NCBI GenBank assembly: GCA_037576195.1
Contig: CM075101.1
Coordinates: forward strand, 28,520,001-28,584,000
DNA length: 64,000 nucleotides
From: Phytoseiulus persimilis
Lineage: Eukaryota > Arthropoda > Arachnida > Mesostigmata > Phytoseiidae
Reading direction: 5' to 3'
Numbering within the stretch: the first letter of the stretch is position 1; the number at the start of each line of letters is the position of its first letter. The notes beneath the pieces are model-generated. The model searched no databases, was not told the origin of the DNA, and saw only the letters and a program-made list of their open reading frames with translations. Position numbers and translations under genes: made by a program. Shown here piece by piece: positions 13,830 to 25,886 of the stretch.

Positions 13830-16800
13830 GTGAGCTAAGTTGCTGAGCTCGCTCATTGTTTGTTTCTCCCAGCTCGTCGGATCTCATTCCGGCGGCGGAG
13901 TTTTTGGAGACAGCGAGTGTTCTTGTCACAGCTATGGCATTCTATGCGTATAACCGAGGGATCGGTTTTGTGCGAGCTCTCGAGCGTTGTCTGCGACTGT
14001 CAGCACCCACCAGCCACACTTCGTCGAGCCAAGCCTTGACCCAGCAACTCTAAGCCGCAGCTTCCAGTCTACGCAGCCGACAGAGCGGATTGGGCGAACC
14101 GCGACTTGCAATCTCAGCGTCGGCTCCTACCATTCGCTCTTTCCTCCTCTGCGCTCCTCGCAAATCAGTTATTGGACTGGTGCGTCCGACCCGTTCCTCC
14201 ACTTTCTGGATAAGTCCGTCGCTCGGCCGGCTTCGTTTTCATTTGGCTGTCTCGCCGGTGCTCGCCGATCTCAACTCCCGACCTCTCTCCGACGGAACAT
14301 GCGACGACGACGACGACCTTGTTCTCCCCCGGACCCATTCCTCCTTTCACGAATCAGGAATACGCTTCTTGGCGAGCGAGGTAATTTTGAAGTCACTCTC
14401 ATCCTGACTGTGTCCTTTTCCGTTGCTGCCCTGTTCGGCGCTCAATTCGGAAGCCTCGCTGCACGCGGATCCACCCCGGGCCAAAGGAAGGACTTCGGGA
14501 GCGATTAAGGAGACGAATTCAGGAGGAGACTTGCGCAACCCACTGCAGGCTTGGTCACCGCGGTCTGGTGCGGCCAGTACCACACGCAACGTCGCACTCA
14601 CCACAATCGGCATCGCCTGTACAACCCCTGATGTCGACATTGATGACAGCGACGATTTGCCTCGATCAGGAAAGCAATACCCACAGACGTGGGCGGCTCG
14701 CCACCTGGCGGCTATCCACCTCCCCTTCGCTCCGTGGGGGAGCGAGCGACAGAGCTGGGCGAGATCCCCAACCTAGCTAGAAGCTGCTGATAATGAGACG
14801 ATAATAATAATCGCCACAACTCTTTCGACTGCGAAATTGCTGCGGCGGCGACGTCACTGCTTGGAGCGTAAGATGAGAGGGGGAGCAAAATAGGAATGAA
14901 GCATTCAATGAAAGAACGGACGGGAGCGAGACGGCATCGACGTCGGCGGCCACTACTACTACCACTACTACTAGAGGCAGAGCGGGGGAAGAGAGCAAGA
15001 GTCACATAGAGTTGGTTGGGAGCCTAATGTATGCCGCAGAGGGCTAAATGGTGTGGAAATCGAGGGCTCCGAGGCAGCGGAGGCGGCAGCGGAGCGGCAC
15101 CGAGAGAAGCCGCAGCAATGCTCCGTAGTCCCTTTTGCCTTTCGAAGTTGGCTCGGGCCTCGGAAGAGGCCCGTTCCACTCTTTCCATCGCTCCCATATT
15201 CCCCATTCCCGATCTCCTTCCCGGCTTCGTTCTCTTACTGAGGCGGCTCGACGACGACGACGTCGTCGTCTTCCTCCTCTGTTGCGCCTGTTGGCTTCGA
15301 AAGCAGTCGACAACGCAACAGCGATATCTGAGAAGGACGAGAGAGAAGAGAGCTAATTTTCGACAACATTTGCCAATTTCGTGGCTCGATGCCGCTCGCT
15401 GCGCAGAGCTCGGGATCCGGACCCCAGATCTTTTCTGCTGCTCCTCCAAATTCCTGTTGTTATTATTTCCGCTCCCGTACGCTCTTCCCAAAGTTCTGCT
15501 CACTGATGAAAAAATCTCCGGTTTCTCGCTGTGAAAACTGTCCACGTTTTTGCGCTATCCGAGCTGACCTGAATGGAAGATCTAAGTGTTGACCCACAAC
15601 GAGATGGATCACACGGGGCACAGGAAATAAGCTCCGCCGGAAGCTTCGGGACGCTGCAATCCGGTTTTCTCTTCTGTGGTTTCAAACTCAACCAGATTGG
15701 AAGATCCGTTCCCTTCCATTATGTGAGTCTCAACCTCGCTCCCATGTAGAGTTGGCTTCATCCTAACGCTCTTCATTTTCGGGTAGAATGCAGCTCACGG
15801 AACGATCCATTTTTGCGGGACTTTCGATCGCGGACCTCGTGGTGTCAACGGACTCCTTTTGATGCGGTCGTGGTCGTCAACGTCGCGACTACGGTGCCGC
15901 CGAGGCTGCGTCTCCTTCAATTTCGCACGTGGGCGGCAGCGTCATCGTTGCTCACTTGGCGCTCAGCTGGTCTCCAGCGTCGGAACTTTGATTGATAGAT
16001 CTTTGAACGAGGTGCCTGACTCCGCATGTCGCTACAGCGGCCCGGACACAATGGTCAACCATCCGAAGACTTCCATGGATCCATCCGATGTGCAAGTTCC
16101 GTCTTTTTAGAGCTCTCCCTCGGAGCGTTAAAAGACGACGCCGAGAGTAAAAAACGGAGGATCTTGGATTTCTGCACTCCCTGTCGAATCGAACTCAGTC
16201 GGATCGCTCAAGCGGGCTCATGAACAACTTCCTTGTGATTCATCGGGGGGCCGATCGAGTGCCGGTTCTCCCCAGATCTGATCGACATCACGTTTTCCCT
16301 ATCCACCGGCAGGTCTTTCCCTTGAAAACTCATTTCGAGGCCAACTTCCGGCAACTGGAACCCTAGTGGGATGGTTTTTCATCGGGACGAGGGAGATCGG
16401 GCTGGCGCAAAGAACGACTCTGAAATCTCAGGAGAAGCCAAACATGCGGATTGCATAGACGCCGTCGGAAGTACCAAGTGGTGAGCGCGGTTTTCATCGA
16501 ACGTGCGGATTCGCATTTGGTTACAGGTACGAGCGTGTTTGGTTTCGACCATGAGTGAGCTCTCAATCCAGGAGCGCCCGGGGTGTATTTCCAGGCATGT
16601 CCCGGGCTGGCAAAGCCTGCTGTATAGTGTAGCAGGGCGCGGCCAGAAGTGGACTGCCCTATGCCATGATGATCGACGCAACTGACCGCCGAAAATTTCC
16701 ACTTTTACCGAATCGTTTCCTCTTCTTCTCCAGCGATTCCATTCGGATATGGGCTGAGCGGCGCCACGAATCTGTCTCAGGACTCACATCGAGAGCGCTG

Positions 16801-17794
16801 GTCGAGCTGTTTCCCCGCAAGTGAAACGCTCAACGGGTGAGTGAGCATCGCTGTATAAAAATCAGTGGTGGAGTTTTTTTGTTCTGTGAGGGTGTCCTAG
16901 GAATTTTTGGGCTGACTTCAGCTGCTTTTGTTTTCCGGGACAAGCAGGAACTGAGTCGGTTTTTGTAAGCACTATTCGTTCAACTCTGACTTCTCGCGCT
17001 CACCGTTTCTCGGTCACGACAAGCCGACGGTAGGTAAGAACCCCTTCTTGTCAAGGAGATTCATTGCTTAGGCTCTTTCACGATACATCCCGGAATTTCC
17101 TAGGGAAACGCGCTCAAACCATTCCAATCTTCCCATGAAGAACGAAGTGAAAAGACACAAGTGGAACAATTAACGTCGAGTTCTGTCATAAATTGTCTCG
17201 TTTCAAGGGGGCCCAATTCGGATCTCTAACGATTTTGATCAAGCGGATAATATCGTGAGTGCGTGCCAAGAAGCACCACGGAGGAGAACACGCTCGGGGG
17301 GAAACCCGGACCCCGATTTGGCCGTCGGATTCGGTCCGGATCTCGTTACTTTTCGGTCAAAAGGATTCAGCTGGACCCATCGTTGTTGACAGCTCAAGAT
17401 CACAGAAAAACTCCACTTTCGATGGATCCCGATACAAGCTACTCATCCGCGTTCGGGCCGACGCTTCTCGGTGACTTGTGGTAACCATTCAGATCGAGAA
17501 ACTTCCTCCGCAAGATCATCCAAGATCTCTCCAAAGCCGCATGTTTGGCGAGAACTTCCTCCTCGTAGATTCTGATGCAAGAGTCTCTCGTATGCGAAAT
17601 CCGGAGTACCCTAGACAATTCCATCTTAAATCCAATTCTCAAAACTGCGGCAGATTGTGTCTCTAGAGGGCTGATGGTCCTATGCTCGAAATGCGATCGA
17701 AGCGACTTGAACGATGTTGCGAAGTATAAGAATACGAAGCAATGAAGGATCCGCTGACTCCGAGTGCGACATGGATCAGTCCGAGTCTTCGAGT

Positions 17795-17925
17795 TGGGTG
17801 CAGATTCTGAGCTTCCAAGCACGAAGCTCTTTGAAGTGCTTTTCGAGCGAAAGCAACATGCAGACGTCAGCCGTCTCCAACATCATACGGTCGAGGATTA
17901 TCGAGAGTTTTATTATCGAATTTCA
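17795..17925 (+). pseudogene. possible BTB/POZ-domain fragment, frameshifted
   Basis: Two overlapping plus-strand frames read QILSFQARSS (about 17801-17830) and LFEVLFERKQ (17827-17856), followed in the second frame by EDYREFYYRIS. Placed in succession these resemble the core of a BTB/POZ domain: a hydrophobic 'IL..RS..F..LFE' helix, then an acidic segment and an aromatic F-Y-Y stretch where the family usually has 'FL.YIYTG'. A frame change is needed between the first two pieces. No upstream MATH domain or downstream BTB helices could be followed, and the minus strand is also open here (17439-17822). If real it is a broken copy. The call rests on motif spacing alone and could be coincidence. 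Confidence 0.25.
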
Positions 17926-18199
17926 GGATGAGGTTCAAATGAGGCCAAGAGCCAGAGTTCTGGATGAATTTGGTAGCTGATGTTTCCCCATCAATCAGCT
18001 TCCTTGTCGGATTAGCTCTTCCCATGCACCAAAAGCACAGCGGTTCATGGAGGGGGAAAATGTTCCGAGGGGGTTTAAGACCATGACGATCAACCAATCA
18101 TTGCTCAAGCTATACGGGAGGATTCCGCGCAGCGATCCTCGAGCCGAGAGCCTCTCGAGAGGTCGAACAAAGGCCAAGGACACTCGAGAAGATTTAGGT

Positions 18200-21100
18200 G
18201 TATTCGGAAGTCATGCAAGTTTCTCCTGTTTTGCCCGTGCCTCGATCGCATGGACCTCTTGATTCAGAACACATCAGAGAAAAAACTCTCCGGAGCTTCT
18301 CGTTGACAGCAACTTTCCATTGTGTCGTTTCTGGGTTTCAGACAAAAGGTGGCGGAACTCTGAGCGACCCCATATTCGCCGGCGCTCGATTCAGATGTAC
18401 GAGTCGATCGAATGACACTGGTGAAAGAATCGATTGCTGCGCACAGAGATCTTTTTTCCACCTCTCAAGACGAATCGGAAATGCGGACGAACGTCTGAGA
18501 AGTAAAGGGCCAAGAGTTCGGCAGACTTTCAACGTCACGAAATGTCAATAGATTCATCGCGAGCTCCGCCCGGGAAAAGCGTGGTCTCTGTAGTTCCTGC
18601 TCCTTCCTTTCACTGTTCAGACATAATTGACACTTGTCCTAGACAGAACGGAAGGGAGTGGAAAAAGAGGGGATGAAAGAAAAAATCTCGACATCTTGAA
18701 TAACCATGCAGCTCGCCGACTCCTCGCATGGGTAGCTCATTGGATGTCTTGCCGTTCGCGTGACGACCGACGTTGAGTTCATCGGAGGTCCCGCTGGATC
18801 CAGTGGGACATGGAGTCAATTTCGGGATGTTTTTCGTGGCGGGGAAACTCTTTTAGCCATCATTCCTCCTTCCTTCCATTTCTCTGTAGACGACGAGCAG
18901 TCGCGGTACTGGAATCGGAGAGGAAGGAGCCAAGAGACATGAGTTGGATCTGGGCTCGAAAAGGAAACTAGGCGAGAGAGACAATGGCCGGAGAAGATAC
19001 GATAGCAAACGACCGGGAACGTTGAGCGCGGAATGGGAATCATTTTCTCCGCATGGAACCTGAATACGCGTTTGATTGAGAATCCGGAATCTCAAGAAAT
19101 GGGTGGGATCGCCATCGAGCGAAGGAATTGCTGCAAAACAGCGTTGAGGAGAGAAACCGGAGAGGGCTGGAGATGTCGGGCCGGAAACCTCCGGACTGAT
19201 TTCTGGATCCTCGGACGTTTTCCCAAAGCTCGCGCGAAGGCCATTCCCGCAGCCAAGCGGGAACGAGAGAGTACTGCCCAGGCGCCGAGATTTGATATCT
19301 TCCGCTGCCCATTCCGAGAGTTGGACCATTCACGATATGAATCTCACTATCCGCGCCTCGTGGGAGCGCCCACTCGATCAGGCCGAAACTGCTCGCTTCC
19401 GGTGTGACCCGATTAAACGGAGTGTGTTTCGTCTCGGCTTCGTTCAAACTAAATCGATTGAGTGATAATTTCCCCCCTCGTCAAACTGGACTAATCCATA
19501 CTGTTGTGTTAGCGCACGACGGCCACCCGTTGGGCCTAAAATTAACATCTAAACAACATTCCGCCAGTCTTCGTAGTCGACGAACCGAACACGGTTGCGG
19601 AGAGTCTCGGCATCAGCGGTTGGCACTTCAACGCAGTCGGGGCTTCGAGCCGTGGAGAGGTGTTTTTGTTCACCAGCAAGAAACAAACGAAGGAAGCAAT
19701 CTTCTTTTCGGAGTTGATATCAACGTCGAAAGCTGACGGTGGCCCGCTCCGGGAAGGATCGAAGAAACAACGAGTGCTCGAGCAGGAGAGAGGAACCCGC
19801 ACCGGAGAGATTGGACGAACAGAGCGAAGTTGAAGGGGCTGGAGGACCGTAGGCAAGCAGTCAGAAAGCTTGGCGAGCCGACAGACAGTATAGAAAACGC
19901 GCGGAGGAGAGACACTTGAACAGTCAAATACAACGATGCCACTTCTCGGAATTGAGTCGCCCGTGGCAACAGCGAACCCGTCCTCTGGCCGACCCTCCTT
20001 CCACTCGCTGTGTGCCCGGTCTCGTTGTCGCCTAGCCTCCCGGTCGTCGGGCATCCTTGTCGTCCTTCAGTTCCCTCTCTTGTCGTCGTTTTCGGTCCGT
20101 TCAGCCCAAAATATACAGGGATATACGGATAGCGACGGGCCTGCGTTGAGACCCGGGCGGGCACTTGTTCACCGCGTCATCGTGCCCGCCGAACCGCCGC
20201 GTAGGGGCTGAGGGGGTGGAGGAGTTGCCCACCACTCCGCCATTCGCTCCTGCTGCCGGTCTGACTGCTGCCGCCTCTGTCGCTTCTCCTGCGACAACGA
20301 TGGCGGCGGCAACGACTGCTGCAACTCCTTCTGTCAACGTTGCTCCCACTGAAACGACCACTCCTCACTTGTCGGGGAGACGTCGACGGCATTGACATGA
20401 CGGCCTCACGGACGGCGAGCGAACCGACCGGCTGGCCAGCGCATGGGGGTGGAAGGGTGTCCGAGCGAACACTGTGTAAACGAACACTGTTCTCGCTTGA
20501 TTTAACAACAAGGACTTTACACAGCTTCCCTCCGTTCGCCCGCCCGCCCGTCCGTCCGTCCAACCGACCGACCGATCTTCCGTCCGTCTATCCTCCCTAC
20601 CCTGCATCTATCTGTCGCCTGGTCCCGTTTCAAGTAACGACCGAACGAGAGAGTTACCGAGTGCGTCAGTTAGTCATCGCATGAGCAAGGTTGTTAGTCA
20701 GCTAGTTTGTTAGTTGTTTGGGGAGTGTGTGTGCGCCCATGAGTGAGTGATTGCGCTCGGGAAGAGGGCAGAAGCAAACCGAGTCTAACCCGCACTGTTG
20801 CGATCAACAAGTTCACCTGACTACAATGAAAGTTCAAATGCATGCTGGACCCAGGGAGCGAGCGAATCTTACTATGATCGAGCTTCACGATCGGCGGCGC
20901 AGAAACCTGATGGATACCTGTAGAGCAGTACCCTACCGGCAACGATCCGTAGAACGATGCCACGGATTCGGACCGTTCTTTCCGACCTCTGAACGGGTGA
21001 TGGAGCATCACACCACTGACGATCATGAGAAACAGTATCGTTCAGGAACCTGGAGCTGATTCCACTGACCAACTCCATCACCTCAGGATAACGAAGCTGT

Positions 21101-24100
21101 GGGGATCATTAATTGATTCTCCGATAACAGACCGACGGCAACTTCCGCGAGCGGCAGTGCGGCAATGGCAGCATTTCTTGCTCTCTCCGAAATCAAAATC
21201 AGCAATGCTAGCTGGTGTGAGGCTCGGCGGCCAGCACAGACATTAGGCGACCCCTTGGATCCGCAGAACTCGGTTTCCGATTTCCGAGGCTCCGCGATCA
21301 GTTCTTCTCCAGATTTTGCAAGCAGACGTCGAGTGGAGCTCGAGGGTTAACGAAATTAACATCAAATTTTCCTAACGAGGCCCAGTTCCGAGACAACAGA
21401 GGGCCGCAACCGAGGGTCATGAATTTCTCTGCAAGAGAACGATAACGAAGTTCAGTTCCGTCATTGGCTGAGACACCGTTTCGAGTTTGTTCCCAGTTGG
21501 AGCATGTCTGCCGGATTATGCGCTGAGCAGAGTGCGACTCTCGTAGCTGTGGAGTAGAGTCTTTTGCTTTCAGCTTGAACCCACGAGATGATCGAGCGGT
21601 CAGCGCCACGCTCGCACATCACGTAGCCGCGACCTCATCGTTGACGCCAGGCGTTCAGCTTGCGGTTCTCGCTCGCGAACGGACCCTTCGGAGCCAAACG
21701 CTGAGCAAGAGGACGGTAGCTAGGGAAACAAGTGACGGTCGGCAAGCGCTTGGGTCGAATCCCTGTGATGAAAAATTCAGATGCGCGCTGCGAGGCTTTG
21801 ACCTCCATGAGAGCATCGGGATCAAGACATTTTGACCTCGGGCTTCTTGGCCAAATAGGTTGCGGCCCCGAGCGGTGGCCTGCGTCCGTGCATCTCGCCG
21901 AGCACTTACCTCATGTGCACAGTGGTTTCTCATTATTGCATGTACATGTTCACTCTCTCCAGCATACGGGTGTCATTTGCAAGCCGATCTGGGCGCATGC
22001 GACCATGTCCGACTTTTCCGTTCCCCACCGCCTGTTGCTATCACGGGAAATACTTACGTAGACGCGAGGATCATTCGATCTATCATTCTGAAACTCCGGG
22101 TTCGAGAAATCCAGGGAAAGAAATATCTTGGAGCCGAAGTTTCTTGAGACCGAGCTGTCCGCTGACGAAATGTCGCGTATTGGAGAGATCCAGGAGAACT
22201 TCAATCGCGGCACTCAACGTGCAAGCGAATATCTCCTCCCTTCGGATCTGGGCAGCTGGCCCGGAAGTCACCTCCGGCGGGTCGACTCAGACGTCCTCTG
22301 CGATAGCGGACGAAAAAGCATCATCCAACGAGGCTCGACTGCGACGAAAGGCCGCTCGCGTACGAGGCTCCCAAGAGGGAGGTTACGGCGCTGCAGGCCG
22401 GCCAGAAAGCTTCCATCAAGAGGGTCCAGGTGGGGCGCAGTGGGGAAAACTTCCGCGATTCTGATTGAAACGTTGCGTAGGGTATGAATTTGCTGAACGT
22501 TCGAGGTCGAGGGCGTTTCGGCTCCTTTTGGGGATGGCCTCCCCTGACCATCATAGTGAACGACAACAACAACGGCGGAAACAGCATCAATAACGGCAGC
22601 AAGCTCGAACGAACGAGCGACCAGACAGAAACGGAGCGTCTAGCTGCTGCATCCACTTTTCTGTTCGACTTACACTTGTTCCTGCAGTCGCGGCAGTTGG
22701 GCACGCTTGCCCGTGGCTCCATCTCGGCGACGTTGGCATACCATGGCTAGAGAGCAAGTGAGCAGACAGGATGACGCAGAAGAGGAAGCAAGCAGGCTTT
22801 CGCCGAGCAGCAAGCCCCATTGGCGGTGCTCTTCTTGTTGTTTCCGGGAGCCTTCATTTTTCACCAACGGTGTCTCCTCATAAGTCCACTGGCTCTCGCG
22901 AGGGTTCCGGCTTTTCGGAGCCCGCTTTTGTGGCCTCCCTGGACGATATCAGGGAAGACCACGGCATCCCGCGTCCCTCCAGTGGCTGGAAAGTTGTTTG
23001 ATGGAACAATGAATCTGTGGCCCGGAGCCCAGTCGATCACCGGCAGATTTTGTCGCTGACATCAACACGATATCTTCACCAGCCTGTGTCTTCAAGCTCT
23101 CATCGCGGCCCTTCGATTCCTCTCCGTTCTCAACTCAGCTCGTTCTCGAGCATTTTTCGTCTCGAGTCGACTCGCAGTGCCGTCGCTCGATCAGTCCGCA
23201 CGACCTAACCTGCGCCTTAAATTCATTTCTCACGGCGCCATCATCGAGGCCTCATCCGTGATACCGCACGAGGGGGATTGCAAGTCAAGCTCGCGATACA
23301 AAGCACCAAGGTGAGGACCATGTTGGGAGTGTTTCAGAAGCCTCGTTTCGGTAAAACTGTTTGTTGAAAACTCAGCTTCGGACAGAAGCCTCCCCGCAGT
23401 GTTTATGAGATGCAACTTCAAGGATAACGGGGTCGCCAGAACAGGTCAGTGTTGCCGGCTGTGTGGGACGAGGTTTTCGGCCCTCGCCTCTCCGCAGTAA
23501 GTTGTGAATAGATTCTGTTTAGGACAACCAGTCTGCCGATGTGTATGATTATCTAATCATAGGGGTTGGCTTCTCAAGCTTGACTCGACTCCTCCGACCA
23601 CACTCCACCTCCCGAGTGAGTCTCGCCAGGTTCCGCCGTTTCCGGTTCTCATCTCCCGACTCTCAGCTGAGCTCTCCGGCTAGGGCTCGAAGGATAACCG
23701 CATAGCGATCCAGCTTCCCGGATAACAACCTTCTTGCTCCTTGAATGGTTTTCCTCGTCCTGACTAGCGTCTTACCATCTTGACAGAATCAGCGAACTCT
23801 CTTCAATTTCCAGCCTCGAGTAGGTTTGGCGCACAAGCGCCCGAGCCGATCCGTCCCGAGTTCTGGCCTCTCGACTGTGTCGTGACCCGCTCCACCACTC
23901 GGTCTCGCCCCACAGCGTCTTGGATTTTGAACTTTCGAACAGAGCAACTTTTTCTCGACCCTCTGCGCTGCTTCCCTCCGAGGCGTCTCCCTGTGTCAGT
24001 AGCAGCCAGCCGCCATTGATCTAACATTATAGACGAAATGTCAAACGGGAGAAAGAGGGAAATTCGTCCCGGGAGCGGGAATTCCAACTCGGGGAGACGA

Positions 24101-25605
24101 AGCTAGTCGTTTATTTCTTTCCAAGGAAAAAGAGTTCTCCCCCACTCTTTGCGAAGAGAGAAAAGTTCGATCGATTCTTTGTCAGTCGCTGTTGATGGTA
24201 ACGATGTTTTGGTTGCGTGAAATTGGCGAATCGGGTTCCGGGCTGCTGCGAGCCTCGTCGAAAACAATCAATCGCATCCACCGCGAATCAAGTTTGCTTT
24301 TCCGGATCGCATAGAATCTAGCGCCTCTGTCACCCTTCCTCTCTCTCTCGAAACTCTCTCGCCTCCGAGAGCTTGATGTTTTTACAATAACATGTTGCAC
24401 TGAGATGGGGCGACGCGTCGGGAGAGGGATTCTCAACAAGTGATACCATGGGAAACACACACTCTCCAAACTGAGGATTCCTGGGCGCCACTCCGAAGGT
24501 ATCAGCGTTGTCCAGTGCTCAAAGAAATCCTGCCTCCTTTCCCCTTCATGTCGTCGATATATTTCCTTGTTTGTCAACGGGAGCCCCCCAGGAACCCAAG
24601 GCGCGAAGGAACCGGGCTCTGAAAGAGCCCGGATCGGAAGCGTGATGATGATTTTGAGGTACAACAACTCAGACATCTCGATAGTTCCCGCTGCTTTCAG
24701 GATTCGAACCTATGGCGTTTCTAGTTGGTTCCGTATCAGCGGCCACATCCCCAACGCCACGCACATATTGAAAGGTTCCTACACATTTTTTCCTGGAATT
24801 TAGAGGAACGCATGCGCGCTTCGAGGGATCAAAGGAGTTTCGGAGCGGCCTTCCATTTGGACAGCGTTCCGATCGATTCGAACTTTGGGAGCTTCTCTGC
24901 AGCCGGCGGATCTGGAGATCGAGCTTTTCGGCTGCGAACTACGGCTCCGCACGTTCGTGAATGAGTGAGAGAAGCTCGAAAGTTCTGCATAAGACAAAAA
25001 CTGGGCACATGGGACACGTTTTCTCAAACCCGACCCACACGTCGCCACCGGAGCCTCCTGGCAAGGAGCGCCTGGGCGTTGCTGTGGTTGGCGGTGGCGA
25101 TCTAAGAAGCGACAGCATTTTTCAGAGCCTCGAGCATCGAAGCAGGACCGCGAGAGGCGAATAACGGGGGCATCAACAAGAGCGCCCGAAAGCTGAAAGG
25201 AAAAAGAATTCGCTCGCTGCCTGGCTGGCTTGTCGGCCGAGCGGCGGTCTGAACGCAAATGGACTTTTGAAAAATTAAGTCTCCATCGACGGTCCAACGA
25301 AAACGGCGGAACGGCTACAGTGGATGGGTCGATGGGTGTGTGTAGCAGCTCAAGACGATCGGGAAAAATGGGAGAAGGGGAGAAATGGAAGCACCGACAG
25401 AAGAACGGACAGAGAATAGTGATGAAGTGGAAAATCATGATTGAGGCCATCGACAGTTCAATGCTCCATTGAGATTCTCCAGCACACTATGCAGAGAGTC
25501 GTCCTCAAAAGCAAGAGGGGATAGGGCGCTGAGTCCGACGGAATCGTTTCGTCGGCGATATCTCTGCACGCCTGCCTCCCGATCAGGAAGCACTCGGAGA
25601 TACGG
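18200..25605. other. stretch without a supported gene
   Basis: No recognisable protein or RNA was found. Features seen are an alanine/threonine-rich triplet stretch near 20200-20390, a run of four-base repeats at 20525-20605, and an open frame at 22128-22487 (119 codons) whose first 40 residues are balanced and acidic but match no family known to me. A T-loop-like GGTTCGAATCC on the minus strand near 24697-24707 is not part of a foldable tRNA. Confidence 0.45.
20525..20605 (+). repeat. drifting tetranucleotide repeat (CCGC / CCGT / ACCG / CCGT)
   Basis: The tract runs through several four-base units in succession: CCGC repeats, then CCGT, then ACCG, then CCGT and CTAT-like units. Shorter relatives occur near 29806-29826, 47941-47975, 49600-49650 and 30215-30255 (AGTC type). 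The successive change of unit suggests slippage with point mutation rather than a coding repeat. Confidence 0.7.
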
Positions 25606-25886
25606 AAAGTACCAAGGGGCGTACCGAGCTTTTTTTTCTGGGGGAGGGGGCAATGATGTGATGATGATGCCGATGATGATGATGATCATCGTCGCGAGAT
25701 TCTCATGACGCAATCAGCATGGTTTTCAAACCTGTGAGAATTTTCCTGATAAGATTGAATCTTCGTGGAACTTTTTCGTCCATCAAAGTAGAATATAATC
25801 CACCCTTCCCAATATTACCGAAGAGTTTTGGGGGTGGCCATGGCCCTCTTGCCTTCCCCCCTCCTGGGTACGCCACTGAAAGTACC
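25606..25886. mobile_element. hAT-like MITE with 8-bp target-site duplication
   Basis: A 265-bp element (25614-25878) is flanked on both sides by the identical 8-mer AAAGTACC (25606-25613 and 25879-25886). The left end reads AAGGGGCGTACCGAG. The right end, read inward on the minus strand, is CAGTGGCGTACCCAG, an imperfect 15-bp terminal inverted repeat. Subterminal sequence is G-rich on both sides. An 8-bp duplication and a CAGTGGCGTA-type terminus are typical of the hAT superfamily. The inside holds a (GAT)n run at about 25653-25685 and no transposase, so it is non-autonomous. A short minus-strand open frame at 25703-25888 is a by-product of the terminal sequence, not a gene. Confidence 0.75.

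Larger units (their letters stand above)
1..16990. other. long stretch without a supported gene
   Basis: I translated and read this stretch on both strands and recognised no protein family, RNA gene or mobile-element domain. It contains open frames of 100-207 codons (for example 8048-8488 plus, 11385-11897 minus, 13044-13667 plus). These begin with non-ATG codons or have arginine/serine-rich composition typical of out-of-frame CpG-rich DNA, and such lengths are expected by chance. The G-rich tract at 6651-6709 and a GAC-type triplet run near 14301-14318 are the clearest local structures. The stretch could be intergenic or a large intron; I cannot tell which. Confidence 0.5.

Noticed and set aside
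17439..17822. Minus-strand frame read as the C-terminal helices of a BTB protein
   Set aside because: The match depends on a few hydrophobic positions and conflicts with the better-ordered plus-strand BTB-like piece in the adjoining 17795-17925.
22128..22487. Nuclear-receptor or coiled-coil exon in the 119-codon plus frame
   Set aside because: Only the first 40 residues look gene-like. No zinc-finger or ligand-domain signature follows, and the minus strand is open too.
24680..24760. T-loop-like GGTTCGAATCC on the minus strand, as in a tRNA gene
   Set aside because: The flanking bases do not make a five-pair T stem or a seven-pair acceptor stem, and no D-arm box was found at the right distance.
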